A stretch of 44,317 nt of DNA from UPXZ01 sp964541615 (GTDB taxonomy: Bacteria; Bacteroidota; Bacteroidia; Bacteroidales; Paludibacteraceae): NCBI GenBank assembly GCA_964541615.1, contig CAZIRA010000008.1, positions 1-44,317 on the forward strand, read 5' to 3'. Every line of letters starts with the position of its first letter. Within the stretch, counting starts at the first letter, position 1. The notes under the pieces were generated by a model. It was not told where the DNA came from. It searched no databases and saw only the letters and a program-made list of their open reading frames with translations. This document shows positions 33,762-41,624 of the stretch, in pieces. A program made the position numbers and the translations under genes.

Positions 33762-35603
33762 CTACTCTCCTAAATAAAACGAAGGTACCGGCGATTGCGG
33801 ATATCCCATGCTTCGGTGGGTGATGTAGCTCCTGTAGACCGGATCTTGAAGCAGAGTTGTGCGTCTGTCTTTGGCTGGAATATTTGTCCGGTATATTCTG
33901 ATTTCTCCTCTTAAAGCTGTAATCACTTCTTCTCGCCAGTCGCCATCTAAATCCACAATCATGAGAATGTTTCCAAGAATTTCGTCGGTTAAATCTTTGT
34001 CGTTCCATTTCCAGATTATTTGCGAAAAACCATTAGAACCGGCACCCCAGCGGTTGTCGTCGCCTTTGAAAGTTTCTCTCAGCAAATCTCCATCCCACCA
34101 AACCCAGTTTCTTGCTCCGGGAACTTCATCATCCGTAGTGTTGAGTTTTTTCCCTTTCGAATCGAATAAATACTTTTCAGTACTTCCGCCTTTTCTGTCT
34201 TCACTGGCAAAACATTCCAAACCCGGACTTTTTGGATCGAAATCGGTTACCATACCATCACCAACGTGGTAAGTCGGTTGATTTATTCCCCAGATTTGCG
34301 CTCCGGTTTTTGCATCAAGTACACAAACTCCTCTTCCGTCTGTTCTGTAGGGTTCTATGGCTAAAAACACCTGCATTCCCTCATTGTCAGGATGTAGTTT
34401 TGTCAAATAAGCTTTATCGCTGTGTCCCAACCCGGACGACCAAAGCAGAGTGCCGTCGTCATCAAGCATGCAGGAGCCGAGCAGAATTTCGTCACGACCA
34501 TCGCCGTCAACATCCGCAGCAACCATATTGTGCGCTCCCATGCTTCTTACAATCGGATTTTCTTCGTCGCCATCCCAGTGCCAGAGTTTCTCCAGTTTAT
34601 TGCCATTCAGTTGCCAGGCATCAACCACCATTAACTTGTAAGTGCCTCTTAATGCCAGCAAACTGGGCGTTTTTCCATCGAGATATGCTATCCCAATCTG
34701 ATTTCTGTTTTGCCTGTTTACGTCTCCGTATCTGAAATTCCGTTTAGGCCAGGGCACTTGAGAAATAACCATTCCGGTCATACCATCCAGCACGGTCAGG
34801 AATTCGCTTCCTCCTGCAATTCGTCCTCTGTAATTTCGTACATAATCGTTTCCGGCTGTTTTCAGAGCAACTTCCGCTTTTCCATCTCCGTTCAGATCAA
34901 AAACCAAATATGGCGAATACCAAATGCCCGGCTCAATGCCCAATCCTAAATCATGAGTCCAAAGAAAAGTGCCGTCATGAAGATAAGCGGAGATTTTGAA
35001 CGTGATTCCTGTTGTGTCAGGTGCTGTACCTGGATCGACGTTGCTGGAAGGTGTGCGTACCACAAAATCCGGCTTTCCATCTCCGTTCAAATCGCCTATA
35101 CCGATTTTTCCAACACGCTCGTCATCGTTGATTTTGATGGAAGTGTAGTTTTTTAGCTCATTCAAAATCACTTTAACTTTTTCATCCTCGTTGATTTTAA
35201 TCTTTGATTTGCTTTTCAGAACAGGCTCAACCCAATAACTTGCGTTGGCAAGTGGTTTCGTATCAACAAAATCACACGTCACAGAAATTGGTTTTTTGTT
35301 GAGTTTGATTGTTTTATTATTCGATTTTCTGAAAACATTGAAACAAACGCCTGCATTGTCTGAATCCAGCAATCTCCAGCTCAAATAAACTGCTTTTCCG
35401 TTTTCAGCTAAAACAGCTGTCAGCCCACGATTCAGGTTTTCCTTGATTTTTTCGGTTGCAAATCCGTTCACTTTTGGTTTCGGTTCGTGGCGCGGTTCCA
35501 AAATTTCATAATAATAAAATCTCTCCCTTGTATCCTGCGATTTGGCTGTGAAGATGGCGCCGAACAGTAAGCCGATTGAAAATAACCAATTAAATGTTTT
35601 CAT
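33762..35603 (-). CDS. Rhamnogalacturonan lyase-like protein, family PL11
   Basis: The start at 35603 gives MKTFNWLFSIGLLFG, a clean signal peptide, and a 613-residue protein. The upstream in-frame ATG at 35696 would add 31 residues overlapping the GH105 gene and is rejected. The PL11 plan is present: RGLTAVLAENGKAVYLSWRLL, DLNGDGKPD, DLNGDGKAE, GAHNMVAADVDGDGRDE, SGLGHSDKAYL, DLDGDWREEV and a final YPQSPVPSFYLGE. It differs from the other two PL11 proteins in its N-terminal ~40-residue lead (RFYYYEILEPRHEPK) and in shorter propeller loops. It may prefer another rhamnogalacturonan form. It lies 62 bases after GH105, which would act on its products. Confidence 0.88.
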   Translation of the reverse strand: MKTFNWLFSIGLLFGAIFTAKSQDTRERFYYYEILEPRHEPKPKVNGFATEKIKENLNRGLTAVLAENGKAVYLSWRLLDSDNAGVCFNVFRKSNNKTIKLNKKPISVTCDFVDTKPLANASYWVEPVLKSKSKIKINEDEKVKVILNELKNYTSIKINDDERVGKIGIGDLNGDGKPDFVVRTPSSNVDPGTAPDTTGITFKISAYLHDGTFLWTHDLGLGIEPGIWYSPYLVFDLNGDGKAEVALKTAGNDYVRNYRGRIAGGSEFLTVLDGMTGMVISQVPWPKRNFRYGDVNRQNRNQIGIAYLDGKTPSLLALRGTYKLMVVDAWQLNGNKLEKLWHWDGDEENPIVRSMGAHNMVAADVDGDGRDEILLGSCMLDDDGTLLWSSGLGHSDKAYLTKLHPDNEGMQVFLAIEPYRTDGRGVCVLDAKTGAQIWGINQPTYHVGDGMVTDFDPKSPGLECFASEDRKGGSTEKYLFDSKGKKLNTTDDEVPGARNWVWWDGDLLRETFKGDDNRWGAGSNGFSQIIWKWNDKDLTDEILGNILMIVDLDGDWREEVITALRGEIRIYRTNIPAKDRRTTLLQDPVYRSYITHRSMGYPQSPVPSFYLGE

Positions 35604-35665
35604 TGTGATATGTTTTTTTGAAAAATGGAATTTGGATTTTATATTATACTTAGTTTTATGATTTT

Positions 35666-36868
35666 TCAATAGCTTGCGCCTCCCAGTTCCAGGCATCCCA
35701 TAATAAACGGTCCGGTTGCTTTTGCATCGTTATCGCGAATTTTTTCATTGATATAATATTCAAAACTTCCGTCGCGGTACGGATTTCCTCCCAATCCACC
35801 AACCTGACAGCATCTGGTCAAGGTGAGTGTACCATCAGAATTTTCCGTTATTAATTCTTTTTTCAAACCGTTAAAGGCTTTTTCAGCAATTTTTTTATAC
35901 TTTTTGTCGATATAGCCTTTGTTCACGGCTTTTGCATAGGAATACATAAACTGAGTAGTGACGGATGCTTCCGGATAATTTCCTTCACGGGTAGGCTGGT
36001 CGAGCACCTGATACCAAAGCCCGTTTTTATCCTGATACTTGGGCAGAACTTCGGCTAATCCCTGAATCCAACCAATGATTTTTGCCCTTCCGGGGTGATT
36101 TTCAGGGATATAATCCAGCACGTCAACCATAGCCATGTACCACCATCCGATGCTTCTTCCCCAAAAATTGGGAGAATGTCCGGTTTCAGGATTTGCCCAG
36201 CGCTGTGATTTGCTTTCGTCCCAGGCGTGATGGTAAAGTCCGGTCTTTGAGTCATATGTGTTTTTCTGACAAATCGTAAACTGCTTAACGGCTTCATCGA
36301 TCCACTCGGTTTTGTCAAATGTTTTTCCGTATTGTGCCAAAAATGGCGATGCCATGTACAGTCCGTCGAGCCAGATTTGATGCTGATATATCAATTTGTG
36401 CCAATATCCGCCTTCCAATGTGCGAGGATGATGTTTCATCTGATTGACAAGCAGATCCATCGCCATTCTGTACTTCTCGTTTTTGGTTTTTTTATAAAGA
36501 TCAAATAAAACTTTGCCCGAGTTGATGTAGTCAATGTTATAAGTTTCAACCTGATAAAGATGAATGGAACCATCATTAGCTATCAGAGAATCAGCCCATT
36601 GCTCCACATAGTTGAAGTACTTGTCATCGCCCGTATGTTTCCACATTTTGAGCATAGCCAGCGTTCCTACTCCCTGCGAATATCCAAAAAATAGTCGTTT
36701 CCCGTGGTCCAGCTGATATGCTTCAGGGAATCGTTTCATTTCAGAATCGGCAAACCATTGTGCATATTTCAGGTAGGTTTCTTTGTCAATCTTTTTTGCT
36801 TGCACAGAAAAATTTTGCAACAAAAATGCAAATAAAATTACCGGCAAAAGTATCCTCGTTTTTTTCAT
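35666..36868 (-). CDS. Unsaturated rhamnogalacturonyl hydrolase, family GH105
   Basis: The start at 36868 gives a signal peptide beginning MKKTRILLPV and a 400-residue protein; an in-frame ATG at 36889 adds seven residues. It is an (alpha/alpha)6 barrel of the YteR/YesR kind. The catalytic Asp candidate is D168 in HQIWLDGLYMASPF. FWGRSIGWWYMAM and LWYQVLDQP are further signatures. The family hydrates the unsaturated GalA that PL11 lyases leave at the non-reducing end, which releases it from rhamnose. It sits directly upstream of the PL11 gene in the same operon, so lyase and downstream hydrolase are made together. Confidence 0.93.
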   Translation of the reverse strand: MKKTRILLPVILFAFLLQNFSVQAKKIDKETYLKYAQWFADSEMKRFPEAYQLDHGKRLFFGYSQGVGTLAMLKMWKHTGDDKYFNYVEQWADSLIANDGSIHLYQVETYNIDYINSGKVLFDLYKKTKNEKYRMAMDLLVNQMKHHPRTLEGGYWHKLIYQHQIWLDGLYMASPFLAQYGKTFDKTEWIDEAVKQFTICQKNTYDSKTGLYHHAWDESKSQRWANPETGHSPNFWGRSIGWWYMAMVDVLDYIPENHPGRAKIIGWIQGLAEVLPKYQDKNGLWYQVLDQPTREGNYPEASVTTQFMYSYAKAVNKGYIDKKYKKIAEKAFNGLKKELITENSDGTLTLTRCCQVGGLGGNPYRDGSFEYYINEKIRDNDAKATGPFIMGCLELGGASY

Positions 36869-36940
36869 ATTTTGTTTTTTATTCAACATTTAGAAGTGAA
36901 TGTATTTAATCTAATTGTTTGCAGATCAATTGAATGCCGT

Positions 36941-38169
36941 TTATTGGGATATCTTAAATACAAATCCCGAAGCAGTCTGAAATTTTCCGCCCTGCATGGC
37001 ATTGAACATGTAGGTAGGATGTCCGTCTTTCATCAGCAACTGTGGTCTTTCAAATCTGCCGTAGCGCTTCAAATGGCTTGGTGCAGGCGGTTCTGAAATA
37101 TAATGTTCTGCTCCGAACCNNNNNNNNNNNNNNNNNNNNNNNNNNNNNNNNNNNNNNNNNNNNNNNNNNNNNNNNNNNNNNNNNNNNNNNNNNNNNNNNN
37201 NNNNNNNNNNNNNNNNNNNCGCTTCAAATGGCTTGGTGCAGGCGGTTCTGAAATATAATGTTCTGCTCCGAACCAGCCGATTTTGGGTTTACCCCAATTG
37301 ATTCCATCTTTTGATTCAACATAGAGGCCGACTGTGTGGTCAAAAAATCCCATATCGCGCATCAGCATTTTGAAAATACCGTTTTCATACCATACATACG
37401 CATCTTCAACCTGCCTGTTATTACCAAAACTTGAGAAATCGACAATAGGATTTCCATCGTATTTCTTGTAACTTCCGGTAATTTTATTTGAAATTGCCAG
37501 ACCGTATTTCCGGTTTCCTCGTATTGAACCTTTTTCAGAAACATAGGCGCTGTCGTTCCACGATTTATAGTAAAGCCAGTTTTGACCGTTTGGATGCTTC
37601 AAAAATGCCGGATTTGTGGTGCAGTGATCATCCCAACTTCCTTTTTCAGACACTTCCAGTAAAGGCTTTTTCGGTCGTTTCCAAGGTCCGTTTAGTGATT
37701 TTGCAACTGCCACTCCGATTCTTTTCGTGTCGGTTTTTCCGTTGCTGTTGCCCATATAAAACAGATAGTATTTCTTTCCAATCTTCTGGATATGAGGATT
37801 GTGACACGTAGTTGCATCCCAAAATCCCGGTCTTGGAGCCAGAACCGTTTCAACATGTGTGTATGGTCCCTCGGGTTTGTCAGCTATTGCGTGGGCGATT
37901 TCCGATTTGTGAATCCATCCACCCATTCCGTATTTTGATGGCCAGCGGGAATAGAAAACATGCACTTTGCCGTCTTCATCATAAATGGGCGCCACGCACC
38001 ACACATAATAATCATCAGTTTCAAGTATCCTCCCGACAGGTGTCAGACTTTTACAAAAATCCGAGATATCGTCGTTGCTGTGATTGATTTCTTTTTCCTG
38101 CGCCGTAATTGCTAAAGCAAAAAGGAAAAAAAAGCTGATTGTCCAGATTTCTGTGTTGAACCGTTTCAT
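36941..38169 (-). CDS. Five-bladed propeller glycosidase (GH43/GH32-like), interrupted by gap and frameshift
   Basis: As sequenced the frame runs into an N block and ends early. If the duplicated 54 bases and the Ns (154 bases) are removed, the frame reads HLK-RYGRFERPQLLMKDG. A single extra base near 37020 then shifts it. Correcting that base gives PTYMFNAMQGGKFQTASGF and a stop at 36941-36943, for 357 residues. The signal peptide ends near ITAQE (~24). Repeated propeller motifs are WCVAPIYDEDGKVHVFYSRWP, ATTCHNPHIQKIGKKYYLFYMG, DDHCTTNPAFL and VEDAYVWYENGIFKML. These suggest the GH43/GH32/GH117 superfamily, but I cannot assign a family. It starts five bases after the DUF4450-like gene. Confidence 0.8.
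37066..37273. other. 100-N scaffold gap flanked by identical 54-base ends
   Basis: Exactly 100 Ns lie at 37120-37219. The 54 bases before them (37066-37119) are identical to the 54 after (37220-37273). This is what two contigs with an unmerged end overlap look like. Collapsing the copies restores the reading frame of the glycosidase across the junction. Confidence 0.9.
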
Positions 38170-38174
38170 CTTTT

Positions 38175-41100
38175 TTATGGTCTTTGTAGCGTTACAGACA
38201 TAATTCCGATTACTACATCGTTGGATAATGTGGTCAATGTTAAATGACTTAATTCTTTCGATTTATCCAGCGGTATATCGAGAAGAACTCCTGCTCCGCC
38301 ATCGATTGCTCTTCCGTATACACCTCTGATTTTAAGATCTTTTTCCAGGTTGTTGGAAACCAATCCGGAATTCAGATGAAGGCGGTAAGGTCTTTCTCTC
38401 TTGATTTTGAAGGCGTAATTATCCACAAAATAATCCTGCTCAATCGGGCACCAGTTGTCAGGATTTACTAAATCAATGTTTTCAGAACTTTCATCTTTAT
38501 AAAATATGGTCACCGTACCATTTGCTATGTGGCACTGCATGTGGTTAGTGCTTCCTGCCATCAACAAATAAGCGTTTGAAGCCTTGCCTGAAAGCGGAAG
38601 GTCGATTTTGTTCGGATAATTGTCCCAAAGCGATGTGAAAACGATGTTTTTACCTGCTTTTGGCGTTCTGAAACTGAATCCGAACGGAGTTTCAAGCAGG
38701 TCGTTTTGAACCTTATTTCTCATTCCGGCATCATTAATCTCGGCGGTCATTTTTGGGTGACACCATTCTCCAATTCCTTGCGTAGGCAGTTGCAGCGTTG
38801 TGTAAGGCGAACGGGGCGTAAGATATTGATTTTTAAAAATATCGGTTACTGATGAATTGAAGTAATTATCAATATTTACAGGTTCGCACTTGGCAGAAAC
38901 AACTCTGGAGAAATTGGGTGTTTTGTTTCTTTCATCCCTTTCATTTTTGATATTTATTGGCATCCACCAAGTCATCTCACCCGATTTGTTCTTGATGAAA
39001 ACAGAATGAAACTGTGATTTTCCAACGATTTTACCCGTCAATCGGTTTGAATTTATTATTTCAGCATTTTCCAGAACTTCCTGCGGGTCGAAGATTTCAA
39101 CGATGTTGTATCCGTTCGAAAAATCCAATTTTTCTCCGATTTTGCAGGTCTTTTTTTCAGCAATTTCATTAGAAATTTTCTCGCCGGCCCATTCTATTTT
39201 AATCTCTGACGAAATGCCTTTTCTGATCTGCAGATGTATATTTATCATCGGTTTCCCAATAGATTTTTGGTTTACTTCCCAATTCACCGTTTTACCATTT
39301 GCTGTTATGTTTTTTATTCGATCGGTCTGTGCAGGAATTTGCAATTCCAGTGATTCTATATTGTCTAAATCTATTGCAATTTGAAATATTTCTAATAGAT
39401 TTTCGTTCCATGTTCTTTTGAAGTCAAAGGAAATATCCGGAGTTTTCAGTTGTGCAAAATCCCAGCTTTGAGGAAATCCGGGCTTGATCAACAATCTTTT
39501 ATTCAGAGCATCGGGATTAATCCCATAAAGTCCCTGCACAAATACACGCGAGGCAACACCTATCGGATCAGCAAAATCGCGGTAGCTCTCACCGCGTGCC
39601 GCATCGTAAAAGCTCACCTGTCCGAAATTACCGGGACTTCCGCCCAGATACATCCCATCCAACACCGAACTTTTAAGCAGATTGAACCCTTTTTCACTTC
39701 TTCCGGCTTGAAAATAGGAGAGCGCCGTGTGCATTACTTCGGCAAAAGCTACGTTATTGATGCTCCAGGAATATGGAAACCAGTTGGTGGTGGATATGGT
39801 CTGATATCCTTCGTCTTTTAGTCCTTTAGCAACAACCGGAATGTGCGGAATCTCGTTGTCGATATATTGTGTAGCCTGATACCAGTTGAAGTTATCTCCA
39901 ACCTCACTGTCAATTGCATGATAGATAGACCATACTGCTGCGCTTTCGTGCAGTCTTTGCAGTCCCATAAAGTCTTTGTATTCAGCCCAATGTCCTCTGT
40001 TTTTCAACCAAAGCGTTTTTTCAACAGCTTTTCCAATTTTTTCTGCTTCCAAACGATAAGGTTCCGCATTTTCGCCGATTTTTTCAGCAATCATTGCCGC
40101 CATTTTGAAAGAACGGTAATTGTACGCTGTGGAATGAGTAACCGCACCACTGTTGTAATAGAGAGCATCACTCGCCCAAATACAGGCGTAGGCATCATAA
40201 AGTCCGTCGTTATCGGGATCGTAATTCATTTTTTCCCATGTCAAATGGCGGGTAATAACAGGCCACATTTTTCGTGCATATTCCAAATCTCCTGTCCAAT
40301 TCAAGTGCCATAGCAGCTCATCGATGTAGCACAAATTCATGTTGTAATGGTGCATCTGGTTGGGGCGGTTCGGATTTCGGCAAATGTATCCGTTGCTGTA
40401 CTGCGGCGTGCCCCACGTCTTTTCAGAACGTGCCAAATTCAATTCTTTATCCTGAGCCGGATGCGGAATGGTTTGGGGAACTTCTGTAACCTGGCTTGCT
40501 GCAAAGTTGTCAAAATGAGTACGCGCACGGTCGTGCCAACCGAGGAAATCTCCTGTATAACCGGCTCTCCAGCCCGTCAATTGCATGCGCCAGCCAATAG
40601 CACCATGAAGCCAGACTTCGCCGTCCCAAATAGCATCTGCAGCAATAGCCAGTGCTCCTCCAATGGTGTTGAAATAGGGATCAGGAGTGTTGAACATGAT
40701 TCGGGAAGCTAACTCACTTCGGGTTTTTTCTGCAACATCAAATTTTGCTTTTAATTGGTTTTGTTTAATGGTATTTTCTCTGCCAATGTAGATAAATTGC
40801 TCTTTCTTTAACTTTACAGAACCATTTAATGCCGGTAGTCCATCCTTTTTTAATTTAGATTTTTCAGGGAAAATTCCGTATAAATTCAAGCTGTTTTCCG
40901 GTCCGAAAGTCAGATGAAATTTGTTTTTAGTGATTGAATATTTGTTACCCTTGCAGTACTGCGTTTTCAAGTCGAACGCATCAACAGGATCGACTCCCAT
41001 ATCGCCTTCACGTGAAAAACGGGTGTTCGATGCTCCGCCAAACCGCCAGTTCAACTGAATGTTTTTGGGTACATTTTCGGAAATAATCTTCCAAACAGCT

Positions 41101-41528
41101 CCTTCGGTATCATAGAGTGCAATCGCTTCGATAATGATTTTGCCATTTTCCAGGATTGGATCGGAAATGCTGTAAATCCTTTTTCCCGGACGGTAGCGGG
41201 TTTCAATTTTTTCAGCATTGTTGAGCTGGATTGTTTTTAATCCTTTGGAAATGGAAAAAGTTAGATTTCCACCCATTCTGGGAAGGTAAAAAGCAAATTC
41301 AGGAACATCGCCGGTTTCGAGCCTGAAGCCTGTATTTCCACCATACAATGCACGATTAAACTTGTTTTTTCCGTTAACAATGACAAAATCTTCGCCGTCA
41401 GGACTGTATCGCAATGTCCTTTCTTGTAGGTGTTTGCCTTCGTTGATAGATGTTAGTGGCTGTGCAATAATAAGATTTGCTACTGCAATCAACAGACCTA
41501 AAACTGCTATTTTTATTTTATAAACCAT
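38175..41528 (-). CDS. Large DUF4450-like protein with helical barrel core
   Basis: The start at 41528 gives MVYKIKIAVLGLLIAV, a signal peptide ending near IIAQP (~22), and 1117 residues. The ATG at 41594 would add 22 residues and is less likely. An N-terminal beta-sandwich (~30-290; LRYSPDGEDFVIVNGKNKF, RALYGGNTGFR) precedes an (alpha/alpha)6-type helical core (~300-700; DGEVWLHGAIGWRMQLTGWR, NTDWFPY-like NWFPYSW, SPGNFGQVSFYDAARGESY). Beta domains follow. The layout resembles DUF4450 proteins of pectin loci. Such proteins could be glycosidases or lyases; rhamnose-GlcA lyases of PL27 are one possibility I could not confirm. No catalytic residue can be named with confidence. It sits between the two other poorly classified minus-strand enzymes. 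Confidence 0.8.
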   Translation of the reverse strand: MVYKIKIAVLGLLIAVANLIIAQPLTSINEGKHLQERTLRYSPDGEDFVIVNGKNKFNRALYGGNTGFRLETGDVPEFAFYLPRMGGNLTFSISKGLKTIQLNNAEKIETRYRPGKRIYSISDPILENGKIIIEAIALYDTEGAVWKIISENVPKNIQLNWRFGGASNTRFSREGDMGVDPVDAFDLKTQYCKGNKYSITKNKFHLTFGPENSLNLYGIFPEKSKLKKDGLPALNGSVKLKKEQFIYIGRENTIKQNQLKAKFDVAEKTRSELASRIMFNTPDPYFNTIGGALAIAADAIWDGEVWLHGAIGWRMQLTGWRAGYTGDFLGWHDRARTHFDNFAASQVTEVPQTIPHPAQDKELNLARSEKTWGTPQYSNGYICRNPNRPNQMHHYNMNLCYIDELLWHLNWTGDLEYARKMWPVITRHLTWEKMNYDPDNDGLYDAYACIWASDALYYNSGAVTHSTAYNYRSFKMAAMIAEKIGENAEPYRLEAEKIGKAVEKTLWLKNRGHWAEYKDFMGLQRLHESAAVWSIYHAIDSEVGDNFNWYQATQYIDNEIPHIPVVAKGLKDEGYQTISTTNWFPYSWSINNVAFAEVMHTALSYFQAGRSEKGFNLLKSSVLDGMYLGGSPGNFGQVSFYDAARGESYRDFADPIGVASRVFVQGLYGINPDALNKRLLIKPGFPQSWDFAQLKTPDISFDFKRTWNENLLEIFQIAIDLDNIESLELQIPAQTDRIKNITANGKTVNWEVNQKSIGKPMINIHLQIRKGISSEIKIEWAGEKISNEIAEKKTCKIGEKLDFSNGYNIVEIFDPQEVLENAEIINSNRLTGKIVGKSQFHSVFIKNKSGEMTWWMPINIKNERDERNKTPNFSRVVSAKCEPVNIDNYFNSSVTDIFKNQYLTPRSPYTTLQLPTQGIGEWCHPKMTAEINDAGMRNKVQNDLLETPFGFSFRTPKAGKNIVFTSLWDNYPNKIDLPLSGKASNAYLLMAGSTNHMQCHIANGTVTIFYKDESSENIDLVNPDNWCPIEQDYFVDNYAFKIKRERPYRLHLNSGLVSNNLEKDLKIRGVYGRAIDGGAGVLLDIPLDKSKELSHLTLTTLSNDVVIGIMSVTLQRP

Positions 41529-41624
41529 TCCAAAATTTTGAATTATTTTGCTGATGAAACTAATTCTATTATATTTTTCCCGAAATATAAGCAATTATTT
41601 CCCTTTTAGGGGCAAGGTTTTTTT

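Noticed and set aside
35604..35696. Longer N-terminus for the minus-strand PL11 protein
   Set aside because: The 31 extra residues are charged, overlap the GH105 gene and would bury the signal peptide.
37042..37251. Plus-strand frame spanning the N block with the same residues on both sides
   Set aside because: It is produced by the duplicated contig end and unknown bases, not by a gene or protein repeat.
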